Shown here: positions 44,048 to 52,484 of the stretch, in pieces
Position numbering within the stretch: the stretch's first letter is position 1
Layout of the letters: every line of letters starts with the position of its first letter
Source: Achromobacter ruhlandii
GTDB lineage: Bacteria; Pseudomonadota; Gammaproteobacteria; Burkholderiales; Burkholderiaceae_B
Length of the DNA: 64,000 nucleotides
Assembly: GCF_902859695.1 (NCBI RefSeq)
Contig: NZ_CADIJL010000001.1
Location: 463,212 to 527,211 of the forward strand
Direction: 5' to 3'
Translations under genes and position numbers: made by a program
Notes under the pieces: model-generated
Seen by the model: only the letters and a program-made list of their open reading frames with translations
The model's database searches: none
Told to the model about the DNA's origin: nothing

Positions 44048-45454
44048 TCAGGCCTGGCGCGCCACGTCGCGCACGATGTGACGGTACCAGAAGTGCAGCA
44101 GCGTGGCCGACAGCGCCAGACCGACCATGGCCATCAGCCACATGCTGCCCGCCCCCTGCGGCGAGCCGGGCACCAGGATCTCGCGCAGCCCGTCCAGGCC
44201 GCCGCGCCCCGGTCCGAAGCCGAACCACCAGCCGCCGACCAGGCCGACGCCGGCCAGCGCCACTGTCTGCAGCAGCAGTGGCACCACCGCGACCTTATAG
44301 GCCCGCAGCAGGTAGGAGTTGATGCACTGCATGGAGTCGAACAGGTGGAACAGCGGCAGCACCGCCAGCAGCGTGGTCGCCACCGCGGCCACCTGGGAAT
44401 TATCGGTGTAGGCCGCCAGGATCAGCGGGCGACCGGCCAGCAGCACTACCGCGGTCAGCAGGGCGCCCATCAGCCCCAGCGCCAGGCCCGCCATGCCGGT
44501 GCGGTGGGCATGCGCCAGGTTGCCCGCGCCGATCGCCTGCGCCGTCAGGGCGGCGGTGGCCACGCCCAGCGCCATCGGCATCATGTAGCACAATGCCGCC
44601 AGGTTCGACATGATCTGGTGGCCGCCGGTCACGAAGGTGCCTTCGCGTGCCACCAGCAGGGCCATGAAGGTGAAGGCCGACACTTCGACCAGGTAGGATC
44701 CGCCCATGGGAATGCCCAGGCGCAGCAGTTCTTTCAGCGTCTTCCAGTCGGGCCGGCCGACGTGCAGGTGAAAACGGCGGTAATAGCGGTCGTGGGTGAT
44801 GACCCACAGGCCCAGCCCCAGGCTCATCCACGACACCACGGCGGTCGCCAGCCCGGCGCCGGTGGCGCCCATCGCCGGCAGGCCCAGGCTGCCGTAGATG
44901 AACAGCCAGTTAAAGAAGGCCTTGAAGCCGATGGCGGTGAGGTTGATCGCCATCACCAGCTTGGGCCGCGAGACCGAGGTGCCGAGCGCGTAGATGGTGC
45001 GGAACACCAGCGCGGCCGGCAGCGCCAGGATCAGCGCCCGCAGGTACGAGGCGATGCGCTCGCGAACGCCGGGATCGACGTCGCCCGACATCGATAGCCA
45101 GAAATCCGGAAACAGCATCAGGATGGCGCCCACCGCCGACAGGCCCAACGCCAGCCACACGCCCTGGCCCCAACTGCGGCCGACTTCGCGATTGTTGCCG
45201 GCGCCGAAGTGCTGCGCCAGGATCGGGATGAGGGCGTGAACCACGCCCATCAGGCCCACGAAGACGGTGATGTAGATCGACGCGGACAGCGCCATTGCCG
45301 CCAGGTCGTTGGCGCTGGCGTGGCCGGTCATGGCGGTGTCCAGCACGCCGAAAGAGATGCCGGCCCACTGGCTCACCAGGACCGGCCACGCCTGTTTGGC
45401 GATGTTGCGCAGGGTGGCGCCGAAACCGGGCACCGCCGGTTGGGCGGGCGTCAT
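44048..45454 (-). CDS. MATE-family efflux transporter
   Basis: 468 residues from the start at 45454, which overlaps the stop of the upstream glycosyltransferase (45451-45454). About 12 helices in two MatE repeats: the first includes WPVLVSQWAGISFGVLDTAMTGHASANDLAAMA, the second GIPMGGSYLVEVSAFTFMALLV. These export cationic drugs or metabolites using Na+ or H+. Overlap with a PMT-type glycosyltransferase hints at envelope or lipid-linked work, but this is speculation. Confidence 0.87.
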   Translation of the reverse strand: MTPAQPAVPGFGATLRNIAKQAWPVLVSQWAGISFGVLDTAMTGHASANDLAAMALSASIYITVFVGLMGVVHALIPILAQHFGAGNNREVGRSWGQGVWLALGLSAVGAILMLFPDFWLSMSGDVDPGVRERIASYLRALILALPAALVFRTIYALGTSVSRPKLVMAINLTAIGFKAFFNWLFIYGSLGLPAMGATGAGLATAVVSWMSLGLGLWVITHDRYYRRFHLHVGRPDWKTLKELLRLGIPMGGSYLVEVSAFTFMALLVAREGTFVTGGHQIMSNLAALCYMMPMALGVATAALTAQAIGAGNLAHAHRTGMAGLALGLMGALLTAVVLLAGRPLILAAYTDNSQVAAVATTLLAVLPLFHLFDSMQCINSYLLRAYKVAVVPLLLQTVALAGVGLVGGWWFGFGPGRGGLDGLREILVPGSPQGAGSMWLMAMVGLALSATLLHFWYRHIVRDVARQA

Positions 45455-47181
45455 CGGTTGGGGCCGACTCGCAGCAGGCGGAACACTTCTTGGCGGTCGG
45501 CGCGGCGTCCGCCCTGCCACAGCACGTCGGCGCTGTCGCTGTAGGCGGCGGTGTTGTCGCGCAAGCTCTGGTTGGTGGTCTGCTGCAGCACCAGCGTGCA
45601 CTTCGAATCGAACGTGAACGTCAGGTTATTGAAGATCAGGAACGAGGCGCGCTGGCCGCTGCCCAGGCTCAGGCCGCGCACGCATTCGCCCGGCCGGATG
45701 TTCTGTTCAATTGCCTGCGCCAGTTCGCCGGATACCGTGCGGTAGCTGCGGGCGTAGTCGACCGCCGGCTGCCACAGCAGCACCAGCAGGATCCAGGTAA
45801 CGGTCAGGCCGCCGGCCGATAGCACGGTGCCGCGCCACAGCGCCTGGGGCTTGACCCGCAGGCGCCAGACCACCAGCGCGATCCAGCCGATGGTGAAGGC
45901 CACGCCCAGGGCGAAGGCGGTCCAGGAAATGACGGGTTCGTAGCCGGTGGTCTGGCGGCCGATGTTGCGGGCGATCTGCGCCGGCCATTGAAAGTGCAGC
46001 GCGACCCAGCCGAGCCAGGCCGTGGCCGCCGTCAGCGAAAAACACATCACCGCGAACCAGTCCAGCGTATTGACCACGCCGCGCCGCAAGGTCGGCAGCG
46101 AGAACGCGCCCAGCACGGCGCAGGGCACGGCCATCAGCACGTATTCGGAGTCGCTGGCTTCGTCGAGCCCGAACAGCGTCAGCGCCGCGAACACCAGCAG
46201 CATCAGCGGCAGCCAGATGTGCGGCGCATAGATCCAGGCGCGCCAGCGCCAGATGGCCACCAGCGCCAGCGGCCAGGTGGGCCACAGGTACCAGGGCAGG
46301 TCGCGCAGCGTGCGGCCGACATCGTGCCAGGACGGCACCGCGAACGAGGACAGGTTCCAGCTCTTCCAGTTGCGGATCCAGTATTCGCTGCTGTGGCTGG
46401 CGGGGATCCACCAGGCCAGGATCAACGCGGCGGCCAGCAGGGCGGCCCACGGCAGCCAGCGCTTGCACTTCCACAGCGGGCCGCGCGGATAGAACGCCAG
46501 CAGGGCGGCGACCATGATCGGCAGGGCGCCGACCCAGCCGCGCGTCAGGAAGCTGGCGGCCAGCGCGATACCCAGGGTGGTGGAGCCGGTGAACGGGCGA
46601 TCGACGGTGCGCGCCAGCGAGTAGAAGGCCAACGCCTGGCAGGCCATGATGGCCGGCACGACCGTGGTTTCATGGGTGCGCTGCAGGATGCCGACGGTGG
46701 CCAGCAGCAGCAGCAAGGCGGCGTCGGCCAGCATGCGGCCGTAGTCGCGCGGTTCCGGCTCGCCGCCGAAGGGCAGCGCCAGCGGTTGGGCCTCGGCGCG
46801 GCGGCCGAGCAGATAGGTGCCATACCAGACGCTCATCGCCGTGATGCCGAACCACAGCAGGTTTGGCAGGCGGCCGGCGGTGATGTCGCCGATGAAGGGG
46901 CCGAACAGCCAGATGCAGATCGCGCCGATCCAGGTGATCAGCGGGCCTTCCTCGGCATGCGCCAGGTGCCCCACTTGCGGCAGCAGCCAGGTGATCCCAC
47001 CCTCGCGGATGGCGGTGATCATCGTCGCCAGGCCGACCGCGTCGTCGGTTTTCCACGGGTCGCGCATGAACAGGCCGGCAACGATGTATGCCAGCGCCAG
47101 CCCGAGCAGGATCAGCCTGGGCAGTTTTGCGGTGGCCACGGACGTCAGCCGGGCCGGAGTGGAAATGGAAAGTGGGGACAC
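45451..47181 (-). CDS. PMT/ArnT-like membrane glycosyltransferase (GT39/83 type)
   Basis: 576 residues. An N-terminal block of some 10-12 helices with the acidic pair typical of the superfamily in the first periplasmic loop (MRDPWKTDDAVGLATM), followed by a short C-terminal soluble domain. It is expected to move a sugar from a polyprenyl-phosphate donor to lipid A or another envelope acceptor. Donor and acceptor are unknown. Its stop overlaps the MATE start. Confidence 0.8.
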   Translation of the reverse strand: MSPLSISTPARLTSVATAKLPRLILLGLALAYIVAGLFMRDPWKTDDAVGLATMITAIREGGITWLLPQVGHLAHAEEGPLITWIGAICIWLFGPFIGDITAGRLPNLLWFGITAMSVWYGTYLLGRRAEAQPLALPFGGEPEPRDYGRMLADAALLLLLATVGILQRTHETTVVPAIMACQALAFYSLARTVDRPFTGSTTLGIALAASFLTRGWVGALPIMVAALLAFYPRGPLWKCKRWLPWAALLAAALILAWWIPASHSSEYWIRNWKSWNLSSFAVPSWHDVGRTLRDLPWYLWPTWPLALVAIWRWRAWIYAPHIWLPLMLLVFAALTLFGLDEASDSEYVLMAVPCAVLGAFSLPTLRRGVVNTLDWFAVMCFSLTAATAWLGWVALHFQWPAQIARNIGRQTTGYEPVISWTAFALGVAFTIGWIALVVWRLRVKPQALWRGTVLSAGGLTVTWILLVLLWQPAVDYARSYRTVSGELAQAIEQNIRPGECVRGLSLGSGQRASFLIFNNLTFTFDSKCTLVLQQTTNQSLRDNTAAYSDSADVLWQGGRRADRQEVFRLLRVGPNR

Positions 47182-47249
47182 GGGCGTTAATGTAACCGAG
47201 AGATCGGGAAGCGCCAGCCCCCGGCGGCCCGACGAGCAGGGTCAGGGGA

Positions 47250-47277
47250 AAAAAAAGCAGCCCGGAGGCTGCCTTTT
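47250..47277. terminator. Bidirectional-type terminator after rpmE2
   Basis: GCAGCC (47257-47262) pairs with GGCTGC (47267-47272), with A8 on the left (U-run for the minus strand) and T5 on the right. Confidence 0.85.
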
Positions 47278-47305
47278 TGCTGTGACTCCCGTAGGAGCAA
47301 CAGGA

Positions 47306-47572
47306 TCAGGAAGCGGACTTGACCGTGCCAGCGGTGCGGGCGAAACGGGCGCGGAACTTTTCCACGCGGCCGGTCTCGACGATGCGCGTCTGGGCGCCCG
47401 TGTAGAACGGGTGCGATTCGGAGGTCACGTCGCACTTGAAGAGCGGGTACGTCTTGCCATCGAGTTCGATGGTTTCACGCGTCTGGACGGTCGAGCGGGT
47501 GATGAACTTGCTGCCCGTTTGCAGGTCGGCGAAGACGACTTCGCGGTATTCGGGGTGAATGCCTTCTTTCAT
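47306..47572 (-). CDS. rpmE2: 50S ribosomal protein L31, type B
   Basis: 88 residues, [23 protein letters not shown], with SHPFYTGAQ. No C-x-x-C zinc site is present, so it is the zinc-independent (C-minus) form that replaces zinc L31 under zinc limitation in many bacteria. No Zur-like palindrome was seen in its 5' region, unlike the COG0523 operon at 56.9 kb. It is monocistronic. Confidence 0.95.
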   Translation of the reverse strand: MKEGIHPEYREVVFADLQTGSKFITRSTVQTRETIELDGKTYPLFKCDVTSESHPFYTGAQTRIVETGRVEKFRARFARTAGTVKSAS

Positions 47573-47769
47573 GGTGCTTTCCTAGGACTCCCGAGGGAGT
47601 CATGTCAAAAGTTAGGGTCGCCAGCACGAACCGCTTTCAGGCGTTCTTGCCACGTATCCGAAAAGTAACTGCGCATTCTAGCATGGGAATCGCCGGCACG
47701 GTCACGCAATCCGGGCCGCTCTGTCAGGGAGCGCCCGGCTTTTCATCTGGGGACGGATGATATCGCCGA

Positions 47770-48618
47770 TCACAGATCGGTGCGCAGTTTCCAGATTTCC
47801 GGGAACAGCACCACTTCCAGCATGCGCCGCAGATAATCCACGCCAGAAGTGCCGCCGGTGCCGCGCTTGAAGCCGATGACGCGCTCGACCGTGGTGACGT
47901 GGCGGAAACGCCACAGGCGGAAGGCGTCTTCCAGGTCGGTCAGCTTTTCGCCCAGCTGGTACAGGTCCCAGTAGCGCTCGGTGTCGCGGTAGACCGTCAG
48001 CCAAGCCTGCTCGACGCCTTCCGAGGCCTGGTAGGGTTGGGTCCAGTCGCGCTCCAGGCGGTCCGCCGGCACCGTCACGCCGTGCCGCGCCAGCAGGCGC
48101 AGCGATTCGTCGTACAGCGAGGGCGCCTCGTAAGCGCGCTGCACCTGCGCCAGCAGGTCGGCGCGGTGCGCGTGCGGCTTGAGCATGGCGGCGTTCTTGT
48201 TGCCCAGCAGGAATTCGATCTGGCGGTACTGGTAGCTCTGGAAGCCGCTGGAGCGCGCCAGGTAGGGACGCAGGGCGGAGTACTCGGGCGGCGTCATGGT
48301 CGCCAGCACGTCCCAGGCGTGGACCAGCTGTTCCATGATCTTGCTGACCCGCGCCAGCATCTTGAAGGCCGGCTGCGGACGGTCCGCCGCCAGGTTGGCG
48401 ATGGCGCCGCGCAGCTCATGCAGCATCAGCTTCATCCAGAGTTCGCTGGTCTGGTGCTGGATGATGAACAGCATTTCGTTGTGCTCGGGCGACAGCGGGT
48501 GCTGCGCGCCCAGCAGTTCGTCCAGGTGCAAGTAATCGCCGTAGGTCATGTCGCGCGTGAAATCCAGCTGCGCTTTTTCCTCGTGGACAATGTCTTCGGG
48601 GCGTTGGGCTTGGCTCAT
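47770..48618 (-). CDS. kynA: Tryptophan 2,3-dioxygenase
   Basis: 282-residue haem enzyme opening tryptophan to N-formylkynurenine. It has the family sequences [39 protein letters not shown] and [22 protein letters not shown] with the proximal histidine. Its start overlaps the stop of a 40-codon ORF (48615-48618), and kynB is upstream, but the kynureninase gene expected in this cluster is missing. Confidence 0.95.
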   Translation of the reverse strand: MSQAQRPEDIVHEEKAQLDFTRDMTYGDYLHLDELLGAQHPLSPEHNEMLFIIQHQTSELWMKLMLHELRGAIANLAADRPQPAFKMLARVSKIMEQLVHAWDVLATMTPPEYSALRPYLARSSGFQSYQYRQIEFLLGNKNAAMLKPHAHRADLLAQVQRAYEAPSLYDESLRLLARHGVTVPADRLERDWTQPYQASEGVEQAWLTVYRDTERYWDLYQLGEKLTDLEDAFRLWRFRHVTTVERVIGFKRGTGGTSGVDYLRRMLEVVLFPEIWKLRTDL

Positions 48619-48737
48619 GCGAGGCCTCCCTGGCAGGGCGGGGCGGCGCGGCGGGCGGACGCGGGCAGGCTGCGCCAGCCGTTGAACGGCAGGTGGGCGC
48701 AGGCGAGCGCCATGCGCGGGTTGAGCGGTGTGGTCAT
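48615..48737 (-). CDS. 40-residue ORF translationally coupled to kynA, unknown
   Basis: Starts [21 protein letters not shown] and ends overlapping the kynA start as ATGA, with a purine-rich GAGAAG upstream. It fills the kynB-kynA spacer, where other beta-proteobacteria often carry kynU. I do not recognise it. It could be a small protein, a leader that helps kynA translation, or a remnant; it has one Trp and is Ala/Arg-rich toward the end. Confidence 0.35.
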   Translation of the reverse strand: MTTPLNPRMALACAHLPFNGWRSLPASARRAAPPCQGGLA

Positions 48738-48821
48738 GATCTTGCTTCTCGAATGGGGACGGCCGGACGGGCGGCGTGAACGTCGCGCCGCGTTGCGCAC
48801 GGCCGGCCCGTGGCCGGTGTT

Positions 48822-49451
48822 TCAGCCCAATTCGCGCAGGACGGCGCGCACCGGGCTGGCGTCAGCCTGGATCAAAGCCAGCGGCAGTGCGATCAGTTCG
48901 TAATCGCCCTCCGGCACATCGTCGAGCACCAGGTTCTCCAGTACTCGCATGTCGTGCCGCAGGATGGTGTGATGGCTGTCCAGGGTCTTGCTGGACGCGG
49001 GGTCGATGCTGGGGGTATCCAGCCCGATCAGCATGACGCCGCGTTCGGCCAGCCATTCGATGGTCTGGGGCGCGTAGGCGGAGAAGTCGTCCGTCCACCA
49101 CTCCTGCGCGGCATGCTTGGCGGTACGCACCAGGACGCGCGGGGGCAGATTGTTGGCGGCGTGGAGCAGGTGCTCCGGCGTGATCAGGGGGCCGCAGTCG
49201 ATGGCATGGATGACGCGACAGGGCCCCAGGAAGGGTTCGAGCGAGACCGCGCCGATGGCGGCGGCGCCGTTCTGGTAGTGCAGCGGCGCATCGGCGTGCG
49301 CGCCCACGTGGGGCGACAGCGTGATTTCACTGACGTTGACCGGACAGCCGGGCGCGAGCGACCACTTCCATTCCTGGCGATACGGGGTATCGCCGGGAAA
49401 CACGGGCGAGGCCGTGGACACGGGAGGGGAGATATCCCACAGGCGTTTCAT
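48822..49451 (-). CDS. kynB: Kynurenine formamidase (arylformamidase)
   Basis: 209 residues. The metal-binding motif H-x-G-x-H-x-D-x-P is present as [14 protein letters not shown], with the N-terminal [20 protein letters not shown], both specific for KynB. It hydrolyses N-formylkynurenine to kynurenine. First gene of the cluster, 26 bp downstream of a palindrome. The cyclase-family gene at 5.7 kb is a distant relative with a different motif. Confidence 0.94.
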   Translation of the reverse strand: MKRLWDISPPVSTASPVFPGDTPYRQEWKWSLAPGCPVNVSEITLSPHVGAHADAPLHYQNGAAAIGAVSLEPFLGPCRVIHAIDCGPLITPEHLLHAANNLPPRVLVRTAKHAAQEWWTDDFSAYAPQTIEWLAERGVMLIGLDTPSIDPASSKTLDSHHTILRHDMRVLENLVLDDVPEGDYELIALPLALIQADASPVRAVLRELG

Positions 49452-49477
49452 GGAAGGCGCGGATCGCGAAAGCGGAA

Positions 49478-49492
49478 TTAGGTTAAGCCTAA
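49478..49492. promoter_or_regulatory. Palindrome upstream of kynB
   Basis: TTAGGttaagCCTAA, a 15-bp inverted repeat in the 90-bp spacer before kynB. A regulator site for the kyn genes is plausible, although no regulator gene is adjacent. Confidence 0.4.
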
Positions 49493-49541
49493 AGCAATAT
49501 CGGGCCGTAGTCTAACGAATTCCCGCAGGGCGCGCAGCCCC

Positions 49542-50219
49542 TCAGATGCGGCCGAGTTCCGCCATCGAGCTGACCGCGTCGCCGGCGACGATCAGGTGGT
49601 CGACCAGGGCGACATCCACCAGCGCCAGCGCTTGCTTCAGGTGACGCGTGAAGGCCAGGTCGGCGGCGCTCGGCTCGGCCAGCCCGGAAGGGTGGTTGTG
49701 CGCCACGATCAGCGCGGCGGCGTGATGCCGCAGGGCCTCGCGCACGACTTCGCGCGGATACACCGAGGCCTGCGACAGCGTGCCGCGGGCCAGTTCGCCG
49801 CTGGCGATCAGCCGCAGTTGGCTGTCCAGGTACAGCGCGATGCAGTGCTCGACACGGCGGTGCGCCAGCGTGACCCGGCAGTATTGTTTGACCCGCGAGG
49901 GGTGGTCGAGCGTGCTGTCGCGCGCCAGTTCTTCTTCGATCGCGCGCTTGGCCATCTCCAGGATGGCCGCCAGGGCGCAGGCCTTGGCCGAGCCCAGGCC
50001 GGGAACCGCCTGCAGTTCCTCCGGGGAGGCGCCCAGCAGCCCGCGCAGGCCGTGGAAACGGTCCAGCAATTGGCAGGAAAGATCCAGCACATTCAGGCCC
50101 GGCACCCCTGTGCGCAGGGCGATGGCCAGCAGTTCGGCATTTTGTAACGCCGAGGCGCCCAGGCGCAGCAGGCGCTCTCGGGGACGGTCGGCTTTGGGCA
50201 CCCGCGCAGACAATTTCAT
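49542..50219 (-). CDS. radC: RadC family protein
   Basis: 225 residues. An N-terminal helix-hairpin-helix region (ERLLRLGASALQNAELLAIAL, then LQAVPGLGSAKACAL) precedes the JAMM/MPN+ metal domain with the H-x-H-x7-S-x2-D motif in VAHNHPSGLAEPSAADLAF. The original repair role is in doubt; a JAB-type metalloprotease or nuclease is suspected. No LexA box was seen. It is divergent from the FKBP gene. Confidence 0.9.
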   Translation of the reverse strand: MKLSARVPKADRPRERLLRLGASALQNAELLAIALRTGVPGLNVLDLSCQLLDRFHGLRGLLGASPEELQAVPGLGSAKACALAAILEMAKRAIEEELARDSTLDHPSRVKQYCRVTLAHRRVEHCIALYLDSQLRLIASGELARGTLSQASVYPREVVREALRHHAAALIVAHNHPSGLAEPSAADLAFTRHLKQALALVDVALVDHLIVAGDAVSSMAELGRI

Positions 50220-50270
50220 AAGAGGCTCTAAAATCAGGGTTTATTTACTGTCTGAATACGGTGGCAGATC

Positions 50271-50747
50271 TTGAGCATCGCCTCTAACGAAGTGAACGTT
50301 TTGGTCCGTCCGGACTCCTACCTGACGCTGAACTACCGCATCACGCTGGCCTCCGGGCCGGGCGAGGGCTCGGTGTTCACCGACACCTTCGACGGCCGTC
50401 CCGCGACCCTGCAGATGGGTAGCGGCCAGTGGGCGCCGGGCCTGGAGGCCGCCTTGCTGGGCAAGGCCGAGGGCGACCGCTTCAGCGTCACGCTGGAGCC
50501 GGCCGACGCTTATGGCGAGCGCAATCCCGACCTGATCCAGCGCGTCACCCGCAAGATGCTCGCCGAGCACGCCGGCGCCGACGCGACCTTCGAGCCGGGC
50601 GACCTGGTCGAATTCGCCGCGCCCAACGGCGGCCGCTATTCGGGCGTCCTGAAGGAAATCAACGAGGAATCGGCGCTGTTCGATTTCAACCACCCGCTCG
50701 CGGGCGTGCGGTTGCGGGTCGACGTGGCGCTGCTGGGAGTTCTCTGA
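50271..50747 (+). CDS. fkpB: FKBP-type peptidyl-prolyl isomerase (SlpA/FkpB)
   Basis: 158 residues from TTG 50271; GTG 50292 is the alternative and would give [13 protein letters not shown]. The FKBP fold with an inserted chaperone (IF) domain is recognised by [35 protein letters not shown]. The stop overlaps ispH (TGATG), as in the fkpB-ispH pair of other proteobacteria. Confidence 0.88.
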   Translation: MSIASNEVNVLVRPDSYLTLNYRITLASGPGEGSVFTDTFDGRPATLQMGSGQWAPGLEAALLGKAEGDRFSVTLEPADAYGERNPDLIQRVTRKMLAEHAGADATFEPGDLVEFAAPNGGRYSGVLKEINEESALFDFNHPLAGVRLRVDVALLGVL

Positions 50748-51730
50748 TGAGCCAGGTCTTCCCTGTCACCGCCGCCGATGCCGAAGTCGTGCTGGCCCAG
50801 CCGCGCGGCTTCTGTGCCGGCGTCGATCGCGCCATCGATATCGTCGAGCGCGCGCTCGAACTGCACGGCGCGCCGATCTACGTGCGCCACGAGATCGTCC
50901 ATAACCGCTATGTGGTCGAAGACCTGCGCGCCAAGGGCGCCATCTTCATCGACGAACTCGACGACGCGCCCAAGGGCGCCATCGTGGTGTTCTCGGCCCA
51001 CGGCGTGTCCAAGGCGGTGCGGGCCGAAGCCGAGGCGCGCGGGCAGCAGGTGTTCGACGCCACCTGCCCGCTGGTGACCAAGGTGCATATCGAGGTGGCG
51101 CGCATGCGCGCGGCCGGCCGCGAGATCATCATGATCGGCCACAAGGGCCATCCGGAAGTCGAAGGCACGCTGGGCCAGGCCCAGGGCGGCATGTACCTGG
51201 TCGAGACGGTCGAGGACGTGGCCGGCCTGCAGGTCACCGATCCCGAGAATCTGGCGTACGTCACGCAGACCACGCTGTCGGTGGACGACGCCGCCGCCGT
51301 GTCCAAGGCGCTGAAGGCGCGCTTTCCCAGCATTGTCGAGCCCAAGAAAAGCGACATCTGCTACGCCACCCAGAACCGCCAGGACGCGGTCAAGGTGCTG
51401 GCGCCCGAATGCGACCTGGTGCTGGTGGTGGGCAGCCCCAACAGTTCCAATTCCAACCGCCTGCGCGAAGTGGCGGACCGCAAGGGCGTGGCGTCCTACC
51501 TGATCGACGGCGCGCATTCCATCGACCCGGCCTGGCTCGAGGGCCGCAAGCGCATCGGCGTGACCGCTGGCGCTTCGGCGCCCGAGGTGCTGGTGCAGCA
51601 GGTCATCGCGCGGGTCAAGGAACTGGGCGCGGTGTCGGTGCGCACCATGCCGGGCCTGGAAGAGAACGTGGCGTTCCCGCTGCCCAAGGGCCTGTCGCGC
51701 AAGGCCGTGCAGACCGAATCGCTGGAATAG
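50747..51730 (+). CDS. ispH: 4-hydroxy-3-methylbut-2-enyl diphosphate reductase
   Basis: 327 residues. The three [4Fe-4S] cysteines are in [23 protein letters not shown] and [11 protein letters not shown]. It is the last step of the MEP isoprenoid pathway, giving IPP and DMAPP. The start codon overlaps the fkpB stop. A long antisense open frame over this gene is a GC-codon shadow. Confidence 0.96.
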   Translation: MSQVFPVTAADAEVVLAQPRGFCAGVDRAIDIVERALELHGAPIYVRHEIVHNRYVVEDLRAKGAIFIDELDDAPKGAIVVFSAHGVSKAVRAEAEARGQQVFDATCPLVTKVHIEVARMRAAGREIIMIGHKGHPEVEGTLGQAQGGMYLVETVEDVAGLQVTDPENLAYVTQTTLSVDDAAAVSKALKARFPSIVEPKKSDICYATQNRQDAVKVLAPECDLVLVVGSPNSSNSNRLREVADRKGVASYLIDGAHSIDPAWLEGRKRIGVTAGASAPEVLVQQVIARVKELGAVSVRTMPGLEENVAFPLPKGLSRKAVQTESLE

Positions 51731-51781
51731 TCGCGGCGCCCCGCCGCGGGCGTCGCGCCGAACAAGAATCGAGGAGACTCC

Positions 51782-52426
51782 ATGCAGTTGTACAGCTATT
51801 TCCGCAGCTCGGCCGCGTATCGCGTGCGCATCGCGCTGAATCTGAAGGGCCTGCCGTACGAATACCTGGCCGTGCACCTGCTCAAGGACGGCGGTCAGCA
51901 ATTGTCGGCCGACTACCGCAAGGTCAACCCGACGGCGCTCGTGCCCACCCTGGTCGACGGCGATGCCGTGATCGGCCAGTCGCTGGCCATCATCGAATAC
52001 CTGGAAGAGACGCATCCGCAGGCGCCGCTGCTGCCGGCCGACGCGATCGGCCGCGCGCGCGTGCGCGACCTGGCGCTGGGCATCGCCTGCGATACCCATC
52101 CGCTGAACAACCTGCGCGTGCTGAAGTACCTCAAGCACACGCTGGGCGTGGACGAGGCCGCCAAGACGGCCTGGTATCAACATTGGGTGCGCCAGGGCTT
52201 GGAAGCCCTGGAGGCGCAGCTGGCCGGCTCGGCCGCCACCGGCAGGTTCTGCCACGGCGACACCCCGACCATCGCCGACCTGTGCCTGGTGCCGCAGGTG
52301 GCCAACGCGCGCCGCTTCGAATGCGACCTGAGCGCGATGCCCACGGTGGTACGCATCGACGCCGCCTGCCGCGAATTGCCGGCGTTCGAGGCCGCCGCGC
52401 CGGGCAGGCAGCCCGACGCCGAATGA
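51782..52426 (+). CDS. maiA: Maleylacetoacetate isomerase (zeta-class GST)
   Basis: 214 residues. The zeta-GST signature is YSYFRSSAAYRVRIALNLKGL (S-S-x-x-x-x-R-V-R), followed by NPTALVPTLVDGD and IIEYLEE. It isomerises maleylacetoacetate to fumarylacetoacetate in tyrosine/homogentisate degradation, or maleylpyruvate in gentisate routes. hmgA and fahA are not in the window. It is preceded by GAGGAG at 51771-51776. Confidence 0.9.
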   Translation: MQLYSYFRSSAAYRVRIALNLKGLPYEYLAVHLLKDGGQQLSADYRKVNPTALVPTLVDGDAVIGQSLAIIEYLEETHPQAPLLPADAIGRARVRDLALGIACDTHPLNNLRVLKYLKHTLGVDEAAKTAWYQHWVRQGLEALEAQLAGSAATGRFCHGDTPTIADLCLVPQVANARRFECDLSAMPTVVRIDAACRELPAFEAAAPGRQPDAE

Positions 52427-52431
52427 GACGC

Positions 52432-52462
52432 GGGCCGGCCGGGATGTCTTCCCGGCCGGCCC
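52432..52462. terminator. Strong hairpin between convergent maiA and degP
   Basis: A 12-bp perfect stem (52432-52443 with 52451-52462), seven-base loop. There is no T-run, so it is a likely but not classical terminator for both genes. Confidence 0.6.
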
Positions 52463-52484
52463 GCCGCCTGCTCGTCGATCGGGC

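Noticed and set aside
41988..44228. 746-codon minus-strand open frame opposite paaI-paaK
   Set aside because: It is Arg/His/Gly/Ala-rich, has no domain I recognise, and overlies well-defined genes. This is the usual antisense shadow of GC-rich coding DNA.
47573..47769. Zur site upstream of the zinc-independent L31 gene
   Set aside because: No TGTTAT-N3-ATAACA-like palindrome was found in this spacer, although such control is common for rpmE2.
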